Shown: in pieces, positions 1-11,150 of the stretch | How positions within the stretch are numbered: the first letter of the stretch is position 1 | Layout: each line of letters starts with the position of its first letter | Assembly (NCBI RefSeq): GCF_050303215.1 | Contig: NZ_JBNLBH010000153.1 | Coordinates: 86,853 to 150,852 of the forward strand | Reading direction: 5' to 3' | DNA from: Haliangium sp050303215 | GTDB taxonomy: Bacteria; Myxococcota_A; Polyangia; Haliangiales; Haliangiaceae | Length of the DNA stretch: 64,000 nucleotides | Translations under genes and position numbers: made by a program | The notes under the pieces: model-generated | Seen by the model: the letters and a program-made list of their open reading frames with translations, nothing else | What the model was told of the DNA's origin: nothing | The model's database searches: none

Positions 1-60
1 GCGGTTTATGTGCCAGAAAGGTGGCCGGCACGTCAAGTCCAGACAACTGGATCGTGCGGG

Positions 61-1425
61 TCAGGACCCGCGCTGGCCAAACAGGCGGTCGAGGATCACG
101 GCCGCGGCGCTGCGCACGCTGAGGTGGTTGAAGGCCGTCCGCCCACACACCGGCGCCAGCAGGTCATCGGCGGTGGCCACGAGCTCGTCGGCCAGGCCCC
201 AGCCGGTGCCGAGCAGCAGCAGCACCGGCGCGCCCGGGTGGGCGTGCAGGCGGGCCCGCAGGGTGTCGTAGTCGAGCGCGCCCGCGCCGGCCCGGGCCGA
301 GGTCGCCACCACCCGCGGCGGGCGCCCGTGGCGGGCCTCGATGGCCGCGCGCGCGGCCGCCACGTCGGCCACCGCCTCGACCCCGGACAGGGCCTCGGCG
401 CGGTTGTCGGCGCCGGGCTGGGTGCGGTTGTCACCGGGCCGGGCCCCCTCCCCGCCCTCGGGCCGGCGCCACACCGACAGGATCCGGGCCACCTTGTCGC
501 GCTGGGCCGCCACCGGGGTCACCACGAAGTACCCGGCCAGCCCGTAGGTGGCCGTCGACCGGGCGATGTCGTGCAGGTCCAGGTTGGTGATCGCGCTGGT
601 CACGACCCGGCGGCCACGGTCGTAGACCGGGTAGTGGACCAGGGCCAGGTACACCCCGGCCGCGGGATCGCCCCCGGGCAACCCCGCCCACAGCCGCCGG
701 TCCTCGTCGCCGAACAGGTGCCGGGCGAGCAGATCCGGGCGCCGGGCCGAGGTCCGGGCCAGCGCCTGCTGCCGCCGCCAGGTCCGGATGCGCTCGTGGT
801 GCCCGCTCTGGAGCACCTCGGGCACGTCCAGGCCGCGGAAGCTGGCCGGGCGGGTGTAGTGCGGATACTCCAGCAGGGCCTCGGAGAACGACTCCTCGTC
901 GGCCGAGGCGGCCTCGCCCAGCACCCCGGGCACGTACCGGGCCACCGCGTCGATGACCGCCATCGCCGCCACCTCCCCACCGCTGAGCACGAAGTCGCCG
1001 ATCGAGATCTGCTCGTCGATGGCCAGTTCGACCACCCGCTCGTCCACGCCCTCGTAGCGGCCGCACACCAGCACGATGTGAGCCAGCGCCGCCAGCTCGC
1101 GCACCCGCTCTTGCGTCAGCGCCCGCCCCGCCGGCGACATCAGCACCCGGTGGGGCCGCTCGGGCTCGCCGGCCGGCTCGGCCTCGGCGGCCGCGGCCTC
1201 GGCCGCCGCCTCGATCGCGGCCACCAGCGGCTCCACCTTCATGACCATGCCCGGGCCGCCGCCGTAGGGGCTGTCGTCCACCGTGCGGTGGCGGTCGGAG
1301 GTGAAGTCGCGGGGGTCGATCATGTGCACCGACAGCGTCCCGGCCTGGATCGCCCGGCCCACGACCCCGGTCGTGAGCACCGGGGCCAGCATCTCGGGAA
1401 AGATCGTGACCACGGTGAAGCGCAT
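61..1425 (-). CDS. trmD: tRNA (guanine-N1)-methyltransferase TrmD fused to a second SPOUT-type RNA methyltransferase domain
   Basis: Residues 1 to about 250 are TrmD, which makes m1G37 in tRNA with S-adenosylmethionine in the cytoplasm. They contain the N-terminal FTVVTIFPEML strand, the SPYGGGPGM loop, CGRYEGVDER near residue 121, the trefoil-knot segment SIGDFVLSGGE near 141, and the YPHYTRP and LLSGHHE-like regions. TrmD is normally 230-260 residues, but this protein has 454. Residues about 255-450 (VYLALVHYPVYDR, then SAITNLDLHDIARS) resemble the separate SPOUT-fold protein encoded beside trmD in Thermotoga and many deltaproteobacteria (Methyltrn_RNA_4 type), so two neighbouring genes appear fused. 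The ATG at 1425 is chosen because it lies 2 bp after the rimM stop and matches family starts. It is the last visible gene of the rpsP operon. The substrate of the second domain is unknown. Confidence 0.93.
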   Translation of the reverse strand: MRFTVVTIFPEMLAPVLTTGVVGRAIQAGTLSVHMIDPRDFTSDRHRTVDDSPYGGGPGMVMKVEPLVAAIEAAAEAAAAEAEPAGEPERPHRVLMSPAGRALTQERVRELAALAHIVLVCGRYEGVDERVVELAIDEQISIGDFVLSGGEVAAMAVIDAVARYVPGVLGEAASADEESFSEALLEYPHYTRPASFRGLDVPEVLQSGHHERIRTWRRQQALARTSARRPDLLARHLFGDEDRRLWAGLPGGDPAAGVYLALVHYPVYDRGRRVVTSAITNLDLHDIARSTATYGLAGYFVVTPVAAQRDKVARILSVWRRPEGGEGARPGDNRTQPGADNRAEALSGVEAVADVAAARAAIEARHGRPPRVVATSARAGAGALDYDTLRARLHAHPGAPVLLLLGTGWGLADELVATADDLLAPVCGRTAFNHLSVRSAAAVILDRLFGQRGS

Positions 1426-1427
1426 GC

Positions 1428-2144
1428 TCACCGCCGCCGGCTCTCGGGCAGGCCCTCCGGGGGCGCGACCACCACCCGCTCGGCGTCGAGGTCGATATCG
1501 ACCACGAACTCGGGCACCAGAGGCAGCAGGCGCTCGATCGGGCCGTCGTGGATGACCAGGCGATCCTGCGGCCCCACCTCGACCCCGGCGATGGTGCCGT
1601 ACGCGCTGCCGTCGGGCAGGACCACGGCGCACCCGACCAGGTCGGCGAGCAGCAGCTCGCCCTCGTCGAGCTCGATCGCGTCTCGCGCCACCGCCACCGC
1701 GCGGCCCCGCAGGGACTCGGCCCGGGTCCGGTCGCGGAGTCCGTCCAGCTCGACCAGCACCGCCCCCTGGACCGGCCGCGCCGAGGTGATCCGGTAGCGC
1801 CGGCGGCCCAGGTACAGCTCGTCGACCTCGAGCAGCGAGGTCGACTCGGGGTGGTGCGTGACCACCCGCAGCGCCCCGCGCACACCGTGCGGGCGGGCGA
1901 CGTAGCCGATGTCGATCAAGTCCACATCCGGCACGCCCACATCCGGCACGTCCACATCCGGCACGTCCACTTCGGGCACGTCCACTTCGGGCACGTCTAC
2001 ATCGGGGCCGATCGCGGGCGGTCCCGGGTCCTCGGCCGCGGTCGAGCCGGCGGCGGGCGCAGCAGTGGCTGGGCCGGGCGCAACCGCGCGGGCGCGGTTG
2101 GACGGACGCGGGCGCGGGCGTCGGCGCGAACGGGAGCGGGCCAT
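1428..2144 (-). CDS. rimM: Ribosome maturation factor RimM with a repetitive acidic N-terminal extension
   Basis: RimM assists 16S rRNA processing and 30S assembly by binding ribosomal protein S19. The conserved core starts near residue 75 with IDIGYVARPHGVRG and continues through the PRC-barrel half (VEVGPQDRLVIHDG, then VPLVPEFV-like sequence). The core fits the usual length of about 165-175 residues, but the protein has 238. The additional 75 residues are an Arg/Ser-rich start, an Ala/Pro stretch and five or six copies of a V-D-V-P-[ED] pentapeptide encoded by a 15-bp DNA tandem repeat. ATG 2144 lies 12 bp after the khpA stop, so the extension is probably translated. An internal start near the core cannot be excluded. 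It lies between khpA and trmD in the usual order for this operon. Confidence 0.92.
   Translation of the reverse strand: MARSRSRRRPRPRPSNRARAVAPGPATAAPAAGSTAAEDPGPPAIGPDVDVPEVDVPEVDVPDVDVPDVGVPDVDLIDIGYVARPHGVRGALRVVTHHPESTSLLEVDELYLGRRRYRITSARPVQGAVLVELDGLRDRTRAESLRGRAVAVARDAIELDEGELLLADLVGCAVVLPDGSAYGTIAGVEVGPQDRLVIHDGPIERLLPLVPEFVVDIDLDAERVVVAPPEGLPESRRR
1921..2010. repeat. 15-bp tandem repeat, six units, inside rimM
   Basis: Six consecutive 15-bp units start at 1921, 1936, 1951, 1966, 1981 and 1996, with plus-strand consensus TCCACATCCGGCACG. Units 4 and 5 share a TTCGGG variant and the last unit is degenerate. On the coding strand each unit encodes a Val-Asp-Val-Pro-Asp/Glu pentapeptide. 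The in-frame period means copy number could change by slippage without breaking the gene. Confidence 0.9.
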
Positions 2145-2156
2145 CAGGACCCGCGC

Positions 2157-2411
<255 letters not shown>

Positions 2412-2421
2412 GATGGTCTCG

Positions 2422-2682
2422 CTAGCCCTGCGCAGCGATGGCCGCCTCTTCGCGGGCGACTCGACGGGCCAGTGCAGCCACCGTGCCCGAGGGCTTGGCG
2501 CCGACGCCAACCCAGTGCTTGTAGCGGTCGGAGTCGATGCGGAGCATCTTGGCGCGGGGATCGTAGATGCCGAGCTGCTCGATGAAGCGCCCGTCACGGG
2601 GCGCGCTCTTGTCAGCGGCGACGATGCGATAGAAGGGCCGCTTCTTCGAGCCCTGGCGGGAGAGACGGATCGCGACTGCCAT
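2422..2682 (-). CDS. rpsP: 30S ribosomal protein S16
   Basis: An 86-residue protein beginning MAVAIRLSRQGSKKRPFYRI, the signature start of bacterial S16, followed by DGRFIEQLGIYDP and an Ala-rich tail. Length and motifs match the family. S16 binds 16S rRNA early in 30S assembly. It is the first gene of the minus-strand operon rpsP-khpA-rimM-trmD and has about 150 nt of leader after a likely promoter at 2836-2864. ATG 2682 is fixed by family alignment. Confidence 0.97.
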   Translation of the reverse strand: MAVAIRLSRQGSKKRPFYRIVAADKSAPRDGRFIEQLGIYDPRAKMLRIDSDRYKHWVGVGAKPSGTVAALARRVAREEAAIAAQG

Positions 2683-2835
2683 GAGAGTCCTTGGGTTGGC
2701 GCAACGGCCTGGAGAAGAGGATCGGGGAGGTTGTCTCGGGGTCGCCCTCGGAATCCGGCCCGGCGACCGCCGGAGAGCTACCATAACATGCCGAATTCCA
2801 TGAGAGATTGGGCCATTGCCCGACAGCAGCCGCGG

Positions 2836-2864
2836 ACTCTACCCGGGCCGCGCGGGGGTGTCAA
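2836..2864 (-). promoter_or_regulatory. Probable sigma-70-type promoter of the rpsP operon
   Basis: Read on the minus strand, a perfect -35 TTGACA (2864-2859) is separated by 17 bp from TAGAGT (2841-2836), 4/6 to the -10 consensus. Transcription would start near 2830 and give a leader of about 150 nt before rpsP. It overlaps the region that would drive the divergent lipoprotein gene at 2884, so the two may interfere. Confidence 0.55.
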
Positions 2865-2883
2865 GCGTGCTATACCAGCGGCC

Positions 2884-4562
<1,679 letters not shown>

Positions 4563-4566
<4 letters not shown>

Positions 4567-5162
4567 CCCCTGCGGGCGCCATCGGCCGCCGCCGACGCCC
4601 CCCGATCGGTTCGTGTGCGCTCGTGCTCGCCGCGCTCGCCATCGCCGCCTGCTCGAGCTCGACCGAGCGTCCAGAATCCCCGGAGCCGGCCGTCGTCGCG
4701 GTCGAGCCGGTCGAGCCCGTCGAGCCCGTCGAGCCCGAGCCTGCCGAGCCTGCCGAGCCCGCCGAGCCTGCCGAGCCCGCCGAGCCGGCGCCCGAGCCCG
4801 GCGAGCCGGCGCCCGAGCCCGCCGAGCCGGCGCCCGCGCCCGGCGACGACCAGGGCCCGGTCGAGACCGGCAAGGCGGCCTGGTACGGCGACCGCTTCCA
4901 CGGTCGCAAGACCGCCTCGGGCGAGCGCTTCGACCAGAACGCGCTCACCGGCGCCCACCGCACCCTGCCCTTCGGCACCATCGTGCGGGTGACCAACCTG
5001 AACAACAACAAGAGCGTCGAGGTCCGCATCAACGATCGCGGCCCCTTTGGCAAGCGCAAGCGCATCATCGACGTATCCAAGGCCGCGGCCCGGCGGCTGG
5101 GCATGCTGCGTTCGGGGGTGGTCCCGGTGGAGCTGCGCGTGATCCGGCGCCCACCCCGATAA
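4563..5162 (+). CDS. rlpA: RlpA-family septal lytic transglycosylase lipoprotein
   Basis: A 199-residue protein from a GTG start that overlaps the preceding stop (GTGA). Its lipobox is LAIAAC. Residues about 35-95 are a low-complexity Val/Glu/Pro then Glu/Pro/Ala linker encoded by 9-bp near-repeats, probably spanning the periplasm. Residues about 100-199 are the double-psi beta-barrel of RlpA: GKAAWYGDRFHGRKTASGE, LTGAHRTLPFGTIVRVTN, and the catalytic-region VRINDRGPF. RlpA cleaves peptidoglycan strands lacking stem peptides, often at septa. There is no SPOR domain, so septal targeting is not obvious. Confidence 0.92.
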
Positions 5163-5166
5163 CGGA

Positions 5167-5197
5167 GCGGGCGTCGGCTCAGCGTCGTCCGACCCGC
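5167..5197. terminator. Possible bidirectional hairpin between rlpA and the DNA methylase
   Basis: GCGGGCGTCGG (5167-5177) can pair with CCGACCCGC (5189-5197) with one bulge. It lies where the two convergent genes end, overlapping the methylase stop. There is no T tract, so termination is only suggested by position and stem. Confidence 0.3.
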
Positions 5198-6942
5198 GCG
5201 TGACGACGCGTGACCGAGTCGATCAGGGCGGCCCAGACCTCGTTCAGGCGCGACCGGAGGTCCGGACAGGCCGCGGCCACCGCGGCGTCCAGGCGGGCGC
5301 GATCGGGCGCGGCGCGCTCGCCTTCGAGGTCGCCGACCGATCGTCCGGCCATGCCCACGAGGGTCCGGCGCGCGGCCGAGGCTCGGGCTCGGTCGAGCCG
5401 GCGCGGATCGAGCACGGGCAGGCGCAGGGCGTCGGCCACGGTCCACTCCAGGGCTCCTTCTCCCATCGACGCCCGCCCCAGCGACTCGATGGCCAGCGCG
5501 GTGAAGGTCGAGTTGAGCACTGCGGCCAGCAGCTCGACATCGACCTCGGCGCGGCGTTCGCGCGCGGGTTCGGGTCCGGCCCCGTCCTGGACGCCGCGGC
5601 ACGGCTCCACCGTATACACCCGCTGATCCGCGACCATGGGGGTACGGGCCAGGTGTTGCACGAAGCGGGCCCCGTAGGCCTTGGTCATGAACAGCCGCGC
5701 CGGTCGCGCCGGCAGCGCCCACCACGGCCGTCGTCCGCGCAGGGTCCGGCGCCCGGCCACGGCCCGGTGCTCGTGAAGGTACTCGCGGGCGACGGGGAAG
5801 CGGTCGAGGGCGGCGGGCTCGCTCGGGCACACCAGGGCGAGGTGGGAGACCTGGTCTGGTTCGACGGCGATGCTGCGCTGGCGTCGCGGCGAGCGCAGCA
5901 CGGGCGCGAGCACGGCGGGCTCAATGCCCAACGTCGCGGCCCGGGCCCGGGTCAGGTAGAACACCCCGTTGGCGCCGCTGGTGACGCCGCGGCGGACCTC
6001 GGCCAGGCGTCCGAGGGGGACCAGCCCCGGGCCCGCCACCCGCTCCACCTCGAACCACGCCTGCGGCGCGCGCAGCCCGGCGGCCCAGCGTTCGGGCTGG
6101 TCGGCCTCGGCCCGGCGCAGCTCGGCGACCTCGGCGAGCTGGTCGAGCTCACCCGGGCGCACGCGCGCGGCGGCCTGCTCGGTGTCCATGCGAAGCCGGG
6201 CCAGCACGACCTCATCGGCGCCGCCGGCATCGGCCCGAGCGCGCGGGTCCGGGCCGCGCTCGATCACCACGATCACGGCGTTGATGGCGGCGTCGGCGAA
6301 CCAGCGCTCGCGGGGGGCGTCCACCAGCGCCCTGACTCGGCCCAGCCGGGCCACCGCGGTCCACAGGGCGGCGGCGTAGTCGGCGTCGAGCAGGGCCGAG
6401 GACACCACCAGGGCCACCCGCGCTCCCGGTCGGGCCAGGGTCAGGGCGCGCACGATGCAGGCCGCGGCCAGGTCTCCGCGACCGACCAGGCGGGCGGCCA
6501 AGGCCTTGGCCTCGGCGTCATCGTCTCCGCCGGCGCTGAGATCGCGCCTCAGTACGGCCTCGATACGCCGCTTGCGGGCCCCGCTCAGGCGCTCTTGGCG
6601 CACATAGGGCGGGTTCCCGACCACCACGTCGAAGAGCCCGCCCACATCGTCGGGCGCGACCTCGAACAGGTCGCCCTCGACGACCCGGGCGCCCGCTACT
6701 CGGGCCTGGGCCACGGCTGCCGCGACCGGGTCGAGATCGATCCCGCACACGGTGCCGCCGGCCTCGGTCCCGACCCCGCGCGCCCGCGCTCGGGCCAGGA
6801 AGACGCCGTCACCGCAGGCCGGGTCGAGCACCCGCAGCCGGCCCGGTGCGACCCCTGCGGGCACGGCGAGCGACAACGCCAGGTCGGCCACGGCGGGCGG
6901 CGTGAACCACTGACCGAGGATCAGTCGCCGAGCCGGATCCAT
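5179..6942 (-). CDS. Orphan N6-adenine DNA methyltransferase (Eco57I/TaqI-like)
   Basis: A 587-residue gamma-class amino-methyltransferase. The S-adenosylmethionine-binding motif I is DPACGDG at residues 40-46, an acidic IDLDP follows at about 69, and the catalytic motif IV is NPPY at 110-113. Residues about 300-520 resemble the target-recognition and C-terminal region of Eco57I/TaqI-type enzymes (LAEVRRGVTSGANGVFY, then FMTKAYGARFVQHL, LLAAVLNSTFTALAIES). No endonuclease, specificity subunit or helicase is adjacent, so this may be a solitary methylase or a type IIG enzyme without a recognisable nuclease domain. A TGATAG hexamer lies 9 nt upstream of ATG 6942. It borders the repeat-rich block at 6943-8682. 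Confidence 0.85.
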   Translation of the reverse strand: MDPARRLILGQWFTPPAVADLALSLAVPAGVAPGRLRVLDPACGDGVFLARARARGVGTEAGGTVCGIDLDPVAAAVAQARVAGARVVEGDLFEVAPDDVGGLFDVVVGNPPYVRQERLSGARKRRIEAVLRRDLSAGGDDDAEAKALAARLVGRGDLAAACIVRALTLARPGARVALVVSSALLDADYAAALWTAVARLGRVRALVDAPRERWFADAAINAVIVVIERGPDPRARADAGGADEVVLARLRMDTEQAAARVRPGELDQLAEVAELRRAEADQPERWAAGLRAPQAWFEVERVAGPGLVPLGRLAEVRRGVTSGANGVFYLTRARAATLGIEPAVLAPVLRSPRRQRSIAVEPDQVSHLALVCPSEPAALDRFPVAREYLHEHRAVAGRRTLRGRRPWWALPARPARLFMTKAYGARFVQHLARTPMVADQRVYTVEPCRGVQDGAGPEPARERRAEVDVELLAAVLNSTFTALAIESLGRASMGEGALEWTVADALRLPVLDPRRLDRARASAARRTLVGMAGRSVGDLEGERAAPDRARLDAAVAAACPDLRSRLNEVWAALIDSVTRRHARVGRR

Positions 6943-7098
6943 CCGTTCACGCTATCACCGCCCTGCCCGCGCCGCAGCCCGTTCGCGACGAGACCGGCGC
7001 AGTAGGGGACGATTCCGATATGGCCGGGCCATTGCTCGCCCGGGGGCGGTTCGGGAGCGGTGGCCCCGGTAGGCACGAACGACCGATCAAGGGGCATG

Positions 7099-7701
7099 CT
7101 CGGAGGGGGCCGGCCCGGCCGGGGCCACGGGCCCGATCGGCGGACGGCTGCGTGTACGCGCCTACGCTTGGCCTCCAAGCAACGAATCGGTCCTCGTCAC
7201 TGGTCGGCGCACGGCTTGCCTCGACCTGCGCTTGGCATCCGACCACGGCCGCCGCCTGTGGCGACGTCCGCGGTCGGAGCAGCGCAGGACGCCGCCGCTC
7301 GTGCCCGTGGCCCCGTCCGGTCCTCTCTGCTCCGGCTTCGATCTCTACCAGCGCCGAACCCGACGACCAGACTGCGCCCCCGTGGCCTCGTCCATCGCTC
7401 TCCCCGAAGCCGGACCCAGACGACCCATGACAGACCCTGGGACGCAGAGGACCGGACGAGGACACGGGCACGACGGCGGCGTCGCCGAACGCTCCGACCA
7501 ACACCCGAGCGTCGTGGAGGCCAAGGGAAACAGAGAGCGCAGAGAGCGCAGCGGGGTCGGATGCCAGAGAGGCGCCGAGGCAAGGCGGACGCCGTCCACC
7601 GGCGGGCGAGAGCCGTGACGTGACAGCCGAGCGTAGGCGTCCTTGCGCAGCCGCTCGCCGATCGGGCCCGTGGCCTTGGCCGGGCCGTATCCTCCCCGAG
7701 T
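7099..7701. repeat. Long imperfect inverted repeat (about 240-300 bp arms)
   Basis: The left arm, 7099-7340, matches the reverse complement of the right arm, 7405-7701. Paired blocks are 7099-7140 with 7659-7701 (both contain ACGGGCCCGATCGG or its complement), 7141-7172 with 7626-7658, 7202-7244 with 7556-7600 (sharing GGCATCCGAC), 7288-7330 with 7444-7482 (sharing GTCCGGTCCTCT), and 7331-7340 with 7405-7414 (TCCGGCTTCG). Identity within blocks is roughly 75-90% by eye, with gaps between them. The central loop is about 65 nt. It could be two inverted copies of an intergenic element, a MITE-like remnant or a structured transcript. Confidence 0.8.
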
Positions 7702-7762
7702 TCGCCCTCACCCGAGCCTGCCGTGCATCGCGCCGTCGAACGAGACGAAGGGCAGCAACGCA

Positions 7763-8266
7763 CGCGCGACCCGAGGCCCGCCGCGATCGACCCGAGTCCT
7801 CGCCGGCACGACTGCCCTCGGCTCGCGGCGCGGGCGACTCGATGCTCGCGCGACCCGAGTCCCGCCGCGATCGACCTGAGTCCGCGCCGGCACGAGTGCG
7901 CTCGGCTCGCGACGCGGGCGACTCGAGAGCGGGACGACATTGCTCGGATTCATCTTGATCCGACCCAACGCCCGCGCGACCCAGGTCCCGCCGCGCCCGA
8001 CCCGACCGCGCGTCGTCACGAGTGCGCTCGGATTTCGCCGTGGTCGACTCGACTTGGGGACGACATTGGTCGGATCAATCCTGATTCGACCCAGACCCCG
8101 CGCGACCCAGGTCCCGCCTCGTCCGACTCGACCGCGCACCGGGGCGAGACAGAACGCCCCCGACCCGACCAGACCGAGCGCCGTCACGAGCCAGGTCCCC
8201 CCGCCTCGCGGTCGACCCCGCCCCCGCAGGGCCCAGACTCCCGCTCGCGGCCACTCTGGTAGAAAT
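7763..8266 (-). repeat. 42-bp-period tandem repeat array, minus orientation
   Basis: Units start every 42 bp from 7763: 7763, 7805, 7847, 7889, 7931, 7973, 8015, 8057, 8099, 8141, 8183 and 8225. Three unit types recur, starting CGCGCGACCC, GGCACGAGTGCGCTCGG and GGGACGACATTG-TCGG. The last six full units form two 126-bp super-repeats (7931-8056 and 8057-8182). Later units are more degenerate. Conceptual minus-strand translation gives 14-residue repeats (GRIRIDPTNVV, SSRPRR-PSALV, RVGRGGTWVAR types), but there is no start or signal to support a protein. Confidence 0.8.
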
Positions 8267-8417
8267 TTTTCCGTGTCGCTGCCCGAACGCCCGCGGTCGG
8301 GTCGCCACGATCCCGAGCCTGAGCCCGATCGGGCTCGGTCGGGTCGCCCGCGGCGGGTCTGACCTCGGTCTCGACCCCGTTCAGGTCGGGCCTGGACGGT
8401 CTAGTCTCGTGATCGAG

Positions 8418-8627
8418 TCGGGTCGACCAAGGATTGGTCCTACCAATGTCGTGATCGCTCTCGGTCGGGTACGGATCGGGGCGAGTTGGGTCGCCCTCGA
8501 TCGGGGTCGACCGCGCGGAGACGCGACCCGACTCCGCCGCGCGCGTGTACGCAAGAGGGCGGGAGTGTCCGAATACCGGCCGGCTGTCCGGCCTGCCGGA
8601 CGGGGGTTGTCCGAATACCGGACAAAC
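8418..8627 (+). repeat. 42-bp-period tandem array, plus orientation, mirroring 7763-8266
   Basis: Five 42-bp units run from 8418, 8460, 8502, 8544 and 8586. The segment 8429-8452 matches the reverse complement of 8060-8083 at 22 of 24 positions, showing that this is the same repeat family inverted. The last two units each contain TGTCCGAATACCGG (8566-8579 and 8608-8621), exactly 42 bp apart. The array ends about 55 bp before the next gene. Confidence 0.7.
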
Positions 8628-8682
8628 GCGACGGAATTACGGGCACTTGGCGTTGGCCTGGAGCTTGCGTTTCATCAGATGC

Positions 8683-9606
8683 ATGTCTCCCCCGCCGCTG
8701 GAGCCCACAGACAGACCGACGCCGTCAGCGCCGCCACCGGGCTCCCCCTTCCACGAGCTCGTCGTCGAGTTGTTGCGTGCCGCCCCGGGTCTGCAGCTTC
8801 GCTTGTATCGCATCGCGACCCGCAAGATTCGCCCGCCGGGCACGAGCCTGCGCGAAGCCGACCTCGAGTTCCCGGGCTGGAGCGCGTCGCCCCTGCGCGC
8901 CGATCTGGTCCGCACCTTCCAGGACACGGACGGCGAGGTCGAGCGCGCCCTGGTCTTCGAGGTTCAGCTCTCGCGCGACGGCGACAAGCGCTTCTCGTGG
9001 CCGTTCTATCTGGCCGCGGCGCGCGCCCGCTGGCGCTGCTCCGCCAACCTGATCGTGCTCACCCTCGACCGCGCGTTGGCGTCCTGGTGCGCCCGGACGA
9101 TCCCGCTCGACGACCTGATCAACGAGCACCACCCGGTCGTGGTCGGCCCCGACGACATCCCCGTGATCACCGATCTCCACGCCGCCAGACGCTGCCCCGA
9201 GCTGGCCGTGCTCTCGGCCGTGGCCCACAGCCGAGGCCCCGCGGCCGTCGAGGTCGCACGCACAGCCCTGCTCGAGTGTACCCACCTCGACACGTCACGT
9301 GCATGCTGGTACAGTGATTTCGTTACCTCCCACCTGAGCCCGTCCGGGCTCGCCGCCGTGAAGGATCTCATGCCCCTCGAAGGATACGAATTTCAGTCGG
9401 AATTCGCCCGCAAGCACCATCAACTCGGGCTCGAGCATGAACGCGCGACCGTGGCGGCCCTGGTCACCACACTGCTCGAGAGCCGCTTCGGGCCGCTCTC
9501 GGACGGCGCCCGCGAGCGCCTGCAAGGCGCCGACACCGAGACCTTGCTCCGCTGGGGGTCCGGCCTGCTCTCGGCCGCCTCGGTCGACGAGCTGCTCGCG
9601 TCCTGA
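8683..9606 (+). CDS. Rpn/PD-(D/E)XK-like nuclease-family protein with a DUF4351-like tail
   Basis: A 307-residue protein with no signal peptide. The segment near residues 88-125 (ALVFEVQLSRDGDKRFSWPFYLA) carries an E-V-Q triad and the K-x-x-SWP-Y pattern of PD-(D/E)XK-like putative transposase/Rpn nucleases. The upstream Asp is likely in LRADLVRTF near 74. The C-terminal 45 residues (LLESRFGPLSDGARERLQ, then LLRWGSGLLSA) match the DUF4351 helical pattern. Such families are often multicopy in large deltaproteobacterial genomes. ATG 8683 is used because upstream sequence belongs to the 42-bp repeat array. The function is unproven; nuclease activity is inferred from the fold signature. Confidence 0.75.
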   Translation: MSPPPLEPTDRPTPSAPPPGSPFHELVVELLRAAPGLQLRLYRIATRKIRPPGTSLREADLEFPGWSASPLRADLVRTFQDTDGEVERALVFEVQLSRDGDKRFSWPFYLAAARARWRCSANLIVLTLDRALASWCARTIPLDDLINEHHPVVVGPDDIPVITDLHAARRCPELAVLSAVAHSRGPAAVEVARTALLECTHLDTSRACWYSDFVTSHLSPSGLAAVKDLMPLEGYEFQSEFARKHHQLGLEHERATVAALVTTLLESRFGPLSDGARERLQGADTETLLRWGSGLLSAASVDELLAS

Positions 9607-9629
9607 GCGAGACGCCGACGGCCGCCACC

Positions 9630-11072
<1,443 letters not shown>

Positions 11073-11150
11073 GGGATGGGGCAGTCTGTCCGCGGCCCCC
11101 GCCCCTGTCAACCGCGGCTTCGCCCCCGCTGACGCCGGGCCGGGCCCGAC

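Larger units (their letters stand above)
6943..8682. other. 1.7-kb non-coding block rich in repeats
   Basis: No reading frame here has a credible start, domain or codon pattern. Several frames stay open on both strands only because of high G+C and 3n-length repeats. The block contains a long imperfect inverted repeat (7099-7701), a 42-bp-period tandem array (7763-8266) and opposed copies of the same array (8418-8627). It separates the methylase from a nuclease-like gene. An AT-rich AAATTTTT sits at 8262-8270, between the opposed arrays. Confidence 0.75.

Noticed and set aside
7708..8187. A 14-residue-repeat protein encoded by the 42-bp array
   Set aside because: There is no signal peptide, start context or ribosome-binding site, and the inverted copies break the frame. 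Open frames follow from the 3n period.
7763..8266. CRISPR array
   Set aside because: The period is constant at 42 bp with no unique spacers, the units diverge gradually, and no cas genes are near.
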